DNA from: Myxococcales bacterium
Lineage (GTDB): Bacteria > Myxococcota_A > Polyangia > Polyangiales > Polyangiaceae
DNA: 14,388 bases
Assembly: GCA_025362165.1 (NCBI GenBank)
Contig: JANYHY010000877.1
Span: 1 to 14,388, forward strand
Direction: 5' to 3'
Notes under the pieces: generated by a model
What the model saw: the letters and a program-made list of their open reading frames with translations, nothing else
The model's database searches: none
What the model was told of the DNA's origin: nothing
Position numbers and translations under genes: made by a program
Shown here: piece after piece, positions 7,200 through 14,170 of the stretch
Layout of the letters: each line of letters starts with the position of its first letter
Position numbering within the stretch: the stretch's first letter is position 1

Positions 7200-8390
7200 G
7201 TGCGCGGTTCGGGCTCGCTCTCCTTGCTCGCGCTCTGCGCGTGCGCCCACGTGTCTCCGCGCGTGGATCTGCCTACTTTTACGGCCACTCGCGCGCCTCC
7301 GGTCCTCATCGAAGAGGCGGTGATCACGCCCGATTCACCGGAAGACACTCTGGCGAGAGAGGTCTCGGCGATCCGCGGCCTACCCCTGAAGCACGGCTTG
7401 CACGTCGAGAAACTCGCGCAGGGTGAGTTCTTGATGCGCACTCATGGAGAGCCCGCGGACAACGCTACGACAGCCACGTATGTAGCGTTCGGGTTCATGC
7501 ATCACGATCCGAACGCGCCCGCGCCGATGCTCAGGCACGCGGCCTACCTAGGCATCTTCGATTTTGCGACGCACGAGCTCTTGCTCCGCGACGATCTCAC
7601 CGAGAGCGCAGCGCGCGGAGTGCTCGTGCACGAGATCGGCCACGCGCTGCAAGATCAGACGTATGGTATGCCCACCAACACGGACGGTGACGACGCGGCG
7701 CTCGCGATCAAGTCTGTGTACGAAGGCGACGCCACGCTCACGCGCGAGCTGTACGCCGCGAAATCGATCGACCAGAGCGCCGACGATCGTGTGTCCGACG
7801 CGATCATGATCGTGCGCACGAACACGAGAGAGAGCGTCGCGAAGGCGCTCGGCGTCCCAGACGACGCTACGCGCGAGCCTCGCTTCGGCGAGACGATCTC
7901 CACGTATTTGGATGGGATGGTGTTCGTCGCGTCCCTCTGGCAAAGAGGCGGCTTTCCGCTCGTGAACAGCGCCTACGCGCGCGTGCCCGTGAGCACCGAG
8001 CAGATCCTCCATCCAGACAAATACCTCGCGAACGAGCTGCCGATCGTCGTCGCCGCCCCTGTCATGCCCGCTGGGACTGCCAAGCTGGCGGAGGGGACGC
8101 TTGGGGAGCTGCGCACGCGTTTGTTGCTCGCGCGATGCAGCAAGACCCCCGCGGTGGGTGGTTGGGGGTGGGGCGGAGATCGCTTCGTCGTGGGGCTCGG
8201 CAAGGACGGCCGTCTCGCGCTCACGTGGAGCACCGTCTGGGACACGGAGGCAGACGCCAAACACTTCGAGTCGGCGCTGCAATGGGTCTCTGCGCGCTGC
8301 TGGTCGTCTGAGCGCCGCGACGGCTGGTGGATCGGACCGCGCTCCACCATCACCCGCTCGGGCGCGCGCGTCGATTACACGCGCGGCTGA
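7200..8390 (+). CDS. HEIGH-motif zinc metallopeptidase-like lipoprotein
   Basis: This is a 396-residue protein. A short N-terminal hydrophobic stretch (GSLSLLALCACAHV) looks like a lipoprotein signal with Cys13 or Cys15 as acceptor. The centre has VLVHEIGHALQDQTYG (HEIGH at about 144-148) and, 26 residues on, VYEGDAT (Glu about 175). HExxH with a downstream Glu gives the zinc triad of gluzincins. The combination HExxHALQDQ ... EGDA is seen in uncharacterised secreted zinc-peptidase-like proteins of actinobacteria and myxobacteria. The C-terminal half (about 290-396) is Trp/Gly-rich and has no recognised motif. GTG 7200 is fixed by an in-frame TGA immediately upstream. It is predicted to be exported and lipid-anchored; substrate is unknown. 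The discoidin-like lipoprotein gene follows in the same direction after 85 nt. Confidence 0.75.
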   Translation: MRGSGSLSLLALCACAHVSPRVDLPTFTATRAPPVLIEEAVITPDSPEDTLAREVSAIRGLPLKHGLHVEKLAQGEFLMRTHGEPADNATTATYVAFGFMHHDPNAPAPMLRHAAYLGIFDFATHELLLRDDLTESAARGVLVHEIGHALQDQTYGMPTNTDGDDAALAIKSVYEGDATLTRELYAAKSIDQSADDRVSDAIMIVRTNTRESVAKALGVPDDATREPRFGETISTYLDGMVFVASLWQRGGFPLVNSAYARVPVSTEQILHPDKYLANELPIVVAAPVMPAGTAKLAEGTLGELRTRLLLARCSKTPAVGGWGWGGDRFVVGLGKDGRLALTWSTVWDTEADAKHFESALQWVSARCWSSERRDGWWIGPRSTITRSGARVDYTRG

Positions 8391-8416
8391 TTTGTGCCGC
8401 GATCGGCGTATGATCT

Positions 8417-8440
8417 GGCTTGTTAGCATGCTCACTTGCC
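8417..8440. promoter_or_regulatory. Palindromic operator-like site 1
   Basis: The centre is GTTAGCATGCTCAC (8422-8435), matching the consensus GTNAGCATGCTNAC. Beyond it, GGC (8417-8419) pairs with GCC (8438-8440). A near-consensus -10 hexamer TATGAT lies at 8409-8414, just upstream, so a repressor here would sit at the start of transcription. No good -35 is visible. The second copy lies exactly 48 bp downstream, centre to centre. Confidence 0.55.
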
Positions 8441-8465
8441 GAACCGACCGATCCGCCCGAAGCTC

Positions 8466-8487
8466 GATTGTCAGCATGCTTACAATC
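8466..8487. promoter_or_regulatory. Palindromic operator-like site 2
   Basis: This is a 22-bp inverted repeat with arms GATTGT and ACAATC around CAGCATGCTT. The core GTCAGCATGCTTAC (8470-8483) matches site 1 at 12 of 14 positions, and the two differences fall on the non-palindromic positions. The AUG of the lipoprotein gene (8476) lies at its centre, so a bound protein or an RNA hairpin could block expression directly. Confidence 0.55.
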
Positions 8488-9120
8488 CGAAGGGCCGGCT
8501 GGGTCTTCGTCTTTGGTGCCGCTCTCGTGGGCTGCGCGAACGGGCTCGTCCTCGAGAGCCCAGACGCGAGCGCGCCGGGCGACGCGACGACCGATCGCAC
8601 CATTCTCCCTGATGCGACGTCGGACCAAGGCGCGTCCGACGCGAGCAGTCCCGACACTGCGGACATCAACGTGCCCGACACGTTCGACGCTGGGTGCTCG
8701 CAGCTCGACGCGGGGATGGGCGGGATCGGCATCCCGCCGAACAGCACGGCGACCGGCGGCTCTTACCAAGCGAACACGCCGGACAAAGCGATCGACGGCG
8801 ATCTCAACACCTATTGGAACGCGGGCGGCTACTCCGGCGGCATCACGATCAAGCTCGCTTCGGTGCAAGTCATCTCGGGCATCCGCATCGCGAGCATCGC
8901 GAGCCCGGGCTCGAGCGAGACGTACACGATCACGGGATATCAAAACAACAACCCGATGATGATCGGCAACGCCACGCTCCAAGCGCAGGCTGGCCTCCAA
9001 ATACTCGCGCCCATCTCGGTGACGACGGGCTCCTATGATCAAATCCAAATCGACGTGACGTCCGGCTCGTCGTGGGCGGCGATCGCGGAGGTCTCGCTGC
9101 TCACTCAGTATTGCCCGTGA
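8476..9120 (+). CDS. F5/8 type C (discoidin-like) domain lipoprotein
   Basis: This is a 214-residue protein. The signal MLTIRRAGWVFVFGAALVGC has lipobox LVGC (Cys20). An Asp/Ser/Thr/Pro/Ala-rich linker of about 50 residues follows (for example SPDASAPGDATTD), then GCSQLDAG. A C-terminal galactose-binding-like jelly-roll domain runs from about residue 90 to the end. It has the coagulation factor 5/8 type C signature: AIDGDLNTYWNAGG, IKLASVQVISGIRI, and a closing WAAIAEVSLL strand. Such domains bind carbohydrates or other surface ligands, so this is probably a cell-surface adhesin or recognition protein. In-frame ATGs at 8410 and 8428 are possible starts but would place extra charged residues before the signal; 8476 gives a normal lipoprotein signal. 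The stop is 1 nt from the stop of the convergent nuclease gene. Confidence 0.8.
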   Translation: MLTIRRAGWVFVFGAALVGCANGLVLESPDASAPGDATTDRTILPDATSDQGASDASSPDTADINVPDTFDAGCSQLDAGMGGIGIPPNSTATGGSYQANTPDKAIDGDLNTYWNAGGYSGGITIKLASVQVISGIRIASIASPGSSETYTITGYQNNNPMMIGNATLQAQAGLQILAPISVTTGSYDQIQIDVTSGSSWAAIAEVSLLTQYCP

Positions 9121-9121
9121 A

Positions 9122-9907
9122 TTACGGCGCGAGCGTGACTGTCACTGGAGCATGATCGGAAGGGATGGCGCCGCTCTTCTTGCTCTTCTTGCGGAACTCA
9201 CGCTCGACCATCACGTCCGTCATGCGCGCGGCGACGGGCTTGGACGCGAGCACGAGATCCAGCCGCATTCCGAGCTTTTTGTGGAACGCTCCGGCGCGGT
9301 AGTCCCACCACGAGTAGCCAGGCTCCGACGGATATTTTTCGCGATAGAGATCGACCAGACCAGAGCCCGTCATGCGGCGCATGAGCGCGCGCTCCTCGTC
9401 CGTGTGGAAGATGGTCCCCTTCCCGCGCTCTCCCAAGTACGAGTCGAGATCGGTCGTGCACACGTTGAAGTCGCCGGCGACGATGAGCGGCGCGTCTAGG
9501 TTTGCGAGCGACTCGAGGTGTGTCGCCAAGTGCCCGAGCCACGCGAGCTTGAGCGGGTAGTCCGCGTGCGTCTCGTGTTTGCCGTTGGGGATGTAGACGG
9601 AGACGACTTGCATCCCGAACGTACGCACCATCATGAAGCGCGCGCCTGCGTCCTTGGCCGCACCTGGTAGTTGACTCATCAACGGCTCGATCGGATCTCG
9701 CGAGAGCACGCCGACGCCGTTCCATCCCGCCTGCCCTACAGCCGCGACGTGATAGCCGAGCGCCTCGAGCGGCGCGCGATCCAACTCCTCCTCCTTGATC
9801 TTGAGCTCTTGGAGACACACGACGTCGGGCCTCCGCTCGGTCAAGAACTCCATGAGGCGCCCTGCGCGCGCGCGTACTCCGTTCACGTTCCAGGTCGTGA
9901 CGAGCAT
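9122..9907 (-). CDS. xthA: Exodeoxyribonuclease III (AP endonuclease)
   Basis: This is a 261-residue protein of the EEP (exonuclease-endonuclease-phosphatase) superfamily, at the usual length for ExoIII/XthA. Visible motifs are WNVNG (Asn7), CLQELK (Glu34, metal ligand), VSVYIPNG, GDFNVC (catalytic Asp and Asn), YSWWDYR, LGMRLDLVLAS, and the terminal SDHAPV with the Asp-His pair. It cleaves DNA 5' to abasic sites in base-excision repair and acts as a 3'-5' exonuclease; it is cytosolic. The ATG is only 8 nt after the stop of the flavoprotein gene, so this repair gene is probably the last cistron of an operon of lipid-type oxidoreductases. The stop is 1 nt from the convergent lipoprotein stop, and no terminator hairpin is seen between them. 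Confidence 0.93.
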   Translation of the reverse strand: MLVTTWNVNGVRARAGRLMEFLTERRPDVVCLQELKIKEEELDRAPLEALGYHVAAVGQAGWNGVGVLSRDPIEPLMSQLPGAAKDAGARFMMVRTFGMQVVSVYIPNGKHETHADYPLKLAWLGHLATHLESLANLDAPLIVAGDFNVCTTDLDSYLGERGKGTIFHTDEERALMRRMTGSGLVDLYREKYPSEPGYSWWDYRAGAFHKKLGMRLDLVLASKPVAARMTDVMVEREFRKKSKKSGAIPSDHAPVTVTLAP

Positions 9908-9915
9908 GGGCTCGC

Positions 9916-11046
9916 TCAGATCGACGCGAGCAATTTGGCAGCGAAGGACTCGACCCCGGGAGACTTGCTCGCGCGCAGCACCACGTCGAGGGCGCGCGTG
10001 CGCATCAATTTGCGGAACGCGACGCCCGCGAGAAACGAGCCGCGAAACGCCTTCTTGCAGCGGCGCTCGTAGTCGTGGAAGGCGACGGGCTCGTCCACTC
10101 CGCCGCGTAGGGTGTCGGCGATCGCCTCTGCCGCGAGCATGCCCGAGCGCATGCCTTGGTAGATGCCCTCGGCGGTCGCTGGGTGCGTCATCAAGCCCGC
10201 CTCACCGACGACGATCGCGCCGGGACGTGTGAGCTTGCTTGGCGTGGCGTTCCAGACGATGGGGTGACCCTTCCAAGGTTTGGTGGGCTTCGCGTCTGCG
10301 AGTCGCGCCTTGTAGTGCTTGTCCAAGAATCGTTGGAACAGCTCCCGCGCGTTGTGCTTCGGCGCGCCAGGCGCGTCCTCGTAGGTGATGCCGATGTTGA
10401 CGCGATCGGGGCCCTCGGGAAATAGCCAGCCGTAGTAGGGCGCCACCATCTCGTCGAAGATCATCTCGACGTGACCTTCGCGGAAGCCGACGCCCGACCA
10501 CCAGCCCATGATGGCTTGGATCACGTTGCGCGGGCGTACCTCGGGCTGGCCGATGCGGCAGTGCGCGCCGCCCGCGATGACGACGATCTGGGCGCGCAGC
10601 TCGGCGCCGTTGCTCGATCGAACGCCCGCGACGCGACCGTTCTCCACGAGCACGTCCGTCGCGTTGAAGTCGGGGACGAACTCTGCGCCGCGCGAGATCG
10701 CCTTCAAGAGCAGCTTGTGATCGAGCACGCGGCGCTCGCACACGACGGCCTCCGCCGCAGAGCCCGCGGACATGTAGCTCTCCTCGCCGCTCTGAGTGAC
10801 GAGGCGGATGCCCGTGATGGGATAGCTGTGCGGCTCGACCTCGTGCCACACGCCCAGATCGCGGAGCGTCTTGATGCCCTTCGGCGAGAGCCCGCTGCCG
10901 CACGTCTTGTCGCGCGGGAAATCGTGGCGATCCGTGAGCACGACGCTTCCGACGCTGAGCGTTCCAAGGTGCGCCGCGCACGCGGTGCCCGCAGGTCCCG
11001 CGCCTACGATGACGACGCTCGCCCTCTTGTCCTTGGACACGCTCAC
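9916..11046 (-). CDS. Geranylgeranyl reductase-family FAD-dependent oxidoreductase
   Basis: This is a 376-residue flavoprotein. VVIVGAGPAGTACAAHLG (Gly15-x-Gly17-x2-Gly20) is the N-terminal FAD-binding Rossmann motif. FPRDKTCGSGLSP carries the conserved Cys-Gly motif of the geranylgeranyl reductase/digeranylgeranylglycerophospholipid reductase family. VVGEAGLMTHPATAEGIYQGMRSG is the second FAD motif; the usual GDA is GEA here. Members reduce isoprenoid double bonds in chlorophyll, archaeal lipids or quinones, and some act on other lipids. No membrane segment is seen. GTG 11046 is chosen because it forms a GTGA overlap with the Rieske stop; GTG 11040 is an alternative, and upstream codons lie inside the Rieske gene. 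The operon context suggests an isoprenoid or sterol substrate, for example side-chain saturation, which is inference. Confidence 0.8.
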   Translation of the reverse strand: MSVSKDKRASVVIVGAGPAGTACAAHLGTLSVGSVVLTDRHDFPRDKTCGSGLSPKGIKTLRDLGVWHEVEPHSYPITGIRLVTQSGEESYMSAGSAAEAVVCERRVLDHKLLLKAISRGAEFVPDFNATDVLVENGRVAGVRSSNGAELRAQIVVIAGGAHCRIGQPEVRPRNVIQAIMGWWSGVGFREGHVEMIFDEMVAPYYGWLFPEGPDRVNIGITYEDAPGAPKHNARELFQRFLDKHYKARLADAKPTKPWKGHPIVWNATPSKLTRPGAIVVGEAGLMTHPATAEGIYQGMRSGMLAAEAIADTLRGGVDEPVAFHDYERRCKKAFRGSFLAGVAFRKLMRTRALDVVLRASKSPGVESFAAKLLASI

Positions 11047-12179
11047 TGCAGATCCGAGTCCTGATCGGCGCGCGCGCGCAGCTTGACGAGGCGGTCTTGC
11101 ACGGCCGCCTTCTGGCTCGCCAGGTGCTCTTCCCACTTGCGCACGGTGAGCGCCTGGAATGCATGCACGGCTGGATTGAGATCGAGCGTGGGGGCGTCCC
11201 AGTGTGCTTCATAGCCGCGCTGCTCGGCCTGGACCGCGATCTCGTCTTCGCGTAGCAGCGGCTTGATCAAGAGCTCGTTCGAGATCTTGAGGAACGGCCT
11301 CATCAGCCTGCGCGGGATCGGCACGTGCGTGAACGGCACGACGAACGAGTCGAAGTAAAAGAGGAAGAAGACTCGCGTCGTGCACTCGTCGATGGGGAGC
11401 AAGAAGCACCAATGCTTGATCTTGCCGTCCGTCGAGGAGCGTTGATACGGGTACTCGTACGCGAGCTCCATCGCGTTCGTGTCGACGCGCGCCCGATCCA
11501 CGAAGCGTCCGCTGATCGCGCCGCCGCCGACCTTGGTGTCGTACTCGAGCTCGACGACATCGCCTTTGGTCTCCAGGCGCTTGAGCTCCGCGTTCTCGAA
11601 AGGCTTGTATTTGCGGTGAAGAAACGCGTGAGTAAAATCGCTGACGTTGTCGATGATCATCGAGTGGTGAGCGCGCCACGTAAAATCGACAGGGACGCAC
11701 TCCCAACGATCGTCGCCCTCGAGTTCGGGCGCCTCGGGCATAGCCGTCGTGTCCGCGCGCGCTGGGTCACCGAAGAAGATCCACACGAGGCCGTAGCGGA
11801 CACGCGTCGGGTAGTTGCGCAGCTTGCACTTGGGCAACCCCTTGCCGAACGTCGAGTGCGCGACGCTCACGAGCTCGCCTGCACCGTTGTATTCCCAGCC
11901 GTGATACTGGCACACGAGGCGGTCTCCCTTGACGACGCCGATGTGCAGCGGGAGTTGGCGGTGCGCGCAGCGATCTTCGACTGCGTGGAAGCGGCCGTTG
12001 TCGTCGCGATAGAGCGCGACGGAGGTGCCCCAGAACTTCACCTCTCGAACATCGCCTGGCTTCATCGCCGACACGTGCTCGACCGCGTACCAGTAGTTCG
12101 GATCGAGGCCCGCGGCGCGCGCCTTCTGACGGCGATTGGTCGCTTGTTCGAACGTCGGCGGTGCGGACTTGTTGCTCAT
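11043..12179 (-). CDS. Rieske non-heme iron oxygenase (steroid/sterol-type alpha subunit)
   Basis: This is a 378-residue protein. The N-terminal Rieske [2Fe-2S] domain has C71-A-H73 and C90-Q-Y-H93 (DRCAHRQLPL, CQYHGWEY). The catalytic domain has the mononuclear iron motif DNVSDFTHAFLH with Asn178, Asp181, His184 and His188; Asp181 would bridge to the Rieske cluster of the neighbouring subunit. The length and single-component layout fit the KshA / cholesterol 7-desaturase / SdmA / VanA-like group. A hydrophobic stretch (VFFLFYFDSFVVPF) may contact the membrane or line a lipid substrate site. It needs a ferredoxin/reductase partner, which is not in the window. It starts within the stop of the reductase gene (ATGA overlap), with GGAGG 7 nt upstream, and ends overlapping the flavoprotein start. 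The family is firm; the substrate is inferred from context. Confidence 0.88.
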   Translation of the reverse strand: MSNKSAPPTFEQATNRRQKARAAGLDPNYWYAVEHVSAMKPGDVREVKFWGTSVALYRDDNGRFHAVEDRCAHRQLPLHIGVVKGDRLVCQYHGWEYNGAGELVSVAHSTFGKGLPKCKLRNYPTRVRYGLVWIFFGDPARADTTAMPEAPELEGDDRWECVPVDFTWRAHHSMIIDNVSDFTHAFLHRKYKPFENAELKRLETKGDVVELEYDTKVGGGAISGRFVDRARVDTNAMELAYEYPYQRSSTDGKIKHWCFLLPIDECTTRVFFLFYFDSFVVPFTHVPIPRRLMRPFLKISNELLIKPLLREDEIAVQAEQRGYEAHWDAPTLDLNPAVHAFQALTVRKWEEHLASQKAAVQDRLVKLRARADQDSDLQ

Positions 12180-13294
12180 GCGGTGGCCTCCAAGGTAGCG
12201 GTCGTCTCGCGTGCGGGTCCCCGTGGAGCGAGCCCGCGTCGAACGAAGTCTTCATAAGCCGCGAAGATCGCGTCCTCGATCGGAGTTGGCGCGAAGCCGA
12301 GCTCCGTGCGCGCCTTGGTCGTGTCTGCGCGGCGCTGGCTGCGAAGGATGCGCACTGCGGCGGGAGTGAAGCGCTGCGGCTTGTGCGGCGCGAAGCGATC
12401 CATGAAGAAGCTCGTTACCTGCGCCACGCCTGCCATCACAGTCGGCGACAAGCGGAGCTTCGGTCGCGGCCGGCCCGTGACCTTCTCCCAGATCTCCATC
12501 ATCTCGTCGATCGAGACGAACCTAGAAGAGAAGATGTACTTCTGCCCGCTGCGACCGCGCTGCATCGCGAGCATGTGCCCCGCGGCGATGTCTTTGGCAG
12601 GGATGAACTCGAAGCCACCCGGCACGTACGCACGCAGCTTTCCGTGCGCGAAATCCAGCAGTGTTCGGCCCATGCGCGAGGGCTCGTAGTCGTGAGGCCC
12701 GAGCACGGCGCAGCTGGTCGCGATGACCACGTCGAGCCCTTCCACTGCGGCCTTCAAGCACTCGTGCTCGACTTGAACTTTGGTGCGGGAGTACGGCAGC
12801 ACTTCGTCGAACGGGTAGTGCGTGAGCGTCTCGTTCGCTGGCGCGTGTGGGTCTTCGCGGTTCCAACCGTTCGCGCTGAAGCTCCCGGTGACGACGACAC
12901 GATCCATCGCGATGTGTTGAGCGACGCGTAGGAGGTTCTGCGTGCCGGTGACGTTCACGTCGTAGATGCGACGCTCCAGCGCTGGGTTCGGCACACCAGT
13001 CGCGATGATCGCGGCCACGTGGAACGCCTGCGCGCAGCCCTTCATCGCCGTCTCGAGGGCGCCGAGGTCAGTGAGCTCCGCGGTCACGCGCTCCACATCG
13101 AGACCCTCGATCGCGTCGGCCTTCTTGCCTGGCTCGAGGAGCACGCGCACCTCTTTGCCATCCGCCAACAATCGCCGGACGACGTTCGCGCCCACGTGGC
13201 CCGTCGCGCCCGTGACGAACACCTTGCCCTTGAGCTTGCGGACAGGGTTCACCTTGTCCGATTTCGTGCTGGCCTCACCAAAACGCGGAATCAT
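12176..13294 (-). CDS. NAD(P)-dependent 3-beta-HSD / epimerase-type extended SDR reductase
   Basis: This is a 372-residue extended short-chain dehydrogenase. The cofactor motif TGATGHVG is at residues 28-35. DLGALETAMKGCAQAFHVAA is the conserved segment after beta-4, VVVTGSFSANG supplies the catalytic Ser region, and Y168-SRT-K172 is the active-site YxxxK. The C-terminal half resembles dihydroflavonol reductase, HpnA and 3-beta-hydroxysteroid dehydrogenase-like proteins. SdmB of bacterial sterol C-4 demethylation is of this broad type, and adjacency to a Rieske oxygenase fits such a role (inference). ATG 13294 is the first start; a GTG at residue 15 is also possible. It is the first gene of the operon and overlaps the Rieske gene by ATGA. 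The promoter should lie in the 60-bp gap 13295-13354 or further upstream; none is recognisable. Confidence 0.85.
   Translation of the reverse strand: MIPRFGEASTKSDKVNPVRKLKGKVFVTGATGHVGANVVRRLLADGKEVRVLLEPGKKADAIEGLDVERVTAELTDLGALETAMKGCAQAFHVAAIIATGVPNPALERRIYDVNVTGTQNLLRVAQHIAMDRVVVTGSFSANGWNREDPHAPANETLTHYPFDEVLPYSRTKVQVEHECLKAAVEGLDVVIATSCAVLGPHDYEPSRMGRTLLDFAHGKLRAYVPGGFEFIPAKDIAAGHMLAMQRGRSGQKYIFSSRFVSIDEMMEIWEKVTGRPRPKLRLSPTVMAGVAQVTSFFMDRFAPHKPQRFTPAAVRILRSQRRADTTKARTELGFAPTPIEDAIFAAYEDFVRRGLAPRGPARETTATLEATA
12187..12191 (-). promoter_or_regulatory. Strong ribosome binding site of the Rieske gene
   Basis: GGAGG on the minus strand lies 7 nt before ATG 12179 and within the end of the reductase gene. 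It supports the start and independent or coupled translation at the ATGA overlap. Confidence 0.6.
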
Positions 13295-13354
13295 GGCCGA
13301 CGGGGTATCACCGCGACGTTCGGGTGAGAAGGGGCGCTAGGTGGTTGAGAAGGT

Positions 13355-14026
13355 TCAATCCGAGAAGTCGTTGGTCAGATATAGGTGTCCGCTCACTTCG
13401 ATGAGCCCGACGCCGACGCGCGTGAACTTCGCGTTCATCATGTTCATGTAGTGGCCGTGCGCCTCTCCGACGCCCGGGCCTTCGTTGTACATGGCGAGCT
13501 GGATCGCATCGATCTGCATGAGCTCGTTGGTCGTCGCGTTGTTGTTCAACACGGTCCAGCCGTTGGGATCGCCCTGATTCTCGCCGGCGCTGCTCGTGAA
13601 GCCGCTCGACCACAGCGTGTTGTTGTTGCTGGCGTTGATGAAGTGTTGGTGGGGCGTGTGATCTTGCGTGAGCTGCTGGCTGCCTGCTTGCGCAAACGTG
13701 CAGAGCTTCGTGTCGAGCTTGAGCGCGGCCACGCCCTTGCCCGCCCGGTACTTGTTGATGTCATCCAAGTTGCGATGTTGAAACTGATCGAAGCCGTCAT
13801 TGGGCAAGGACGTGTCCGGCACAGTCGACGAGTCCATCGGGTCGGGCGTGATGCTCGAGTCCTGACCGGGCTTGGGCTTCGTCCCCGAGTCTGGATCGCT
13901 CTGCGTCGGATCGACCGCAGCGTCATTGGTGTCTGCGGGAGCGCCGGGGCCGTCGACGAAGATCGTCTGGCTCGAACAGGCCAACAAGAGCGAGAGCCCA
14001 ACCAACGAGAGGAGTGTTCGTCGCAT
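13355..14026 (-). CDS. CAP (SCP/PR1-like) domain lipoprotein
   Basis: This is a 223-residue protein. MRRTLLSLVGLSLLLAC is a lipoprotein signal with lipobox LLAC (Cys17). A disordered linker rich in Asp, Pro, Ser and Thr runs to about residue 85. The rest is a CAP domain: DDINKYRAGKGVAALKLD (helix 1), then HTPHQHF, SAGENQG and AHGHYMNMMNAKFTRVGVGL, giving the His/Glu/Glu/His cavity typical of bacterial SCP/YkwD-like proteins. It is predicted to be lipid-anchored at the cell surface or in the periplasm; CAP proteins have been linked to lipid binding and other extracellular roles, and the exact role here is unknown. ATG 14026 is chosen by the signal; the frame is open to 14104 but the extension is not signal-like. 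No Shine-Dalgarno is visible and the start lies in a hairpin. Confidence 0.8.
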   Translation of the reverse strand: MRRTLLSLVGLSLLLACSSQTIFVDGPGAPADTNDAAVDPTQSDPDSGTKPKPGQDSSITPDPMDSSTVPDTSLPNDGFDQFQHRNLDDINKYRAGKGVAALKLDTKLCTFAQAGSQQLTQDHTPHQHFINASNNNTLWSSGFTSSAGENQGDPNGWTVLNNNATTNELMQIDAIQLAMYNEGPGVGEAHGHYMNMMNAKFTRVGVGLIEVSGHLYLTNDFSD

Positions 14027-14042
14027 GCGTGAAGTTATGCGA
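14021..14042 (-). repeat. Hairpin enclosing the start codon of the CAP lipoprotein gene
   Basis: On the minus-strand transcript UCGCAU pairs perfectly with AUGCGA across a 10-nt loop, and the second arm contains the AUG start. With no Shine-Dalgarno visible, this stem could limit initiation. It could also be chance, since the arms are only six bases. Confidence 0.3.
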
Positions 14043-14170
14043 CGACGCCCAAGCCGTGTGCGAGCACAAACGTGCATGCTGCAGTGAAATAGCCGTGAGA
14101 GCACCGTACGCGCACCGAGACTGGACGGCGTTTCTCAGCAGAGCGGACTCTTACAGCGATTAGTGACGGG

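Noticed and set aside
7548..8747. 399-codon minus-strand open frame, and the 232-codon frame 8350-9048
   Set aside because: Both are antisense to the metallopeptidase and discoidin-like genes, which have clear motifs and signals. The antisense translations are Arg/Ala-rich and featureless.
9118..9125. Bidirectional terminator between the discoidin-like lipoprotein and xthA
   Set aside because: The two stops are only 1 nt apart and no GC-rich stem with a T-tract is seen across the junction.
11325..12257. 310-codon plus-strand open frame, and the 256-codon frame 12161-12931
   Set aside because: They mirror the Rieske and SDR genes, whose catalytic motifs are intact. The GC-rich third codon positions create long antisense frames.
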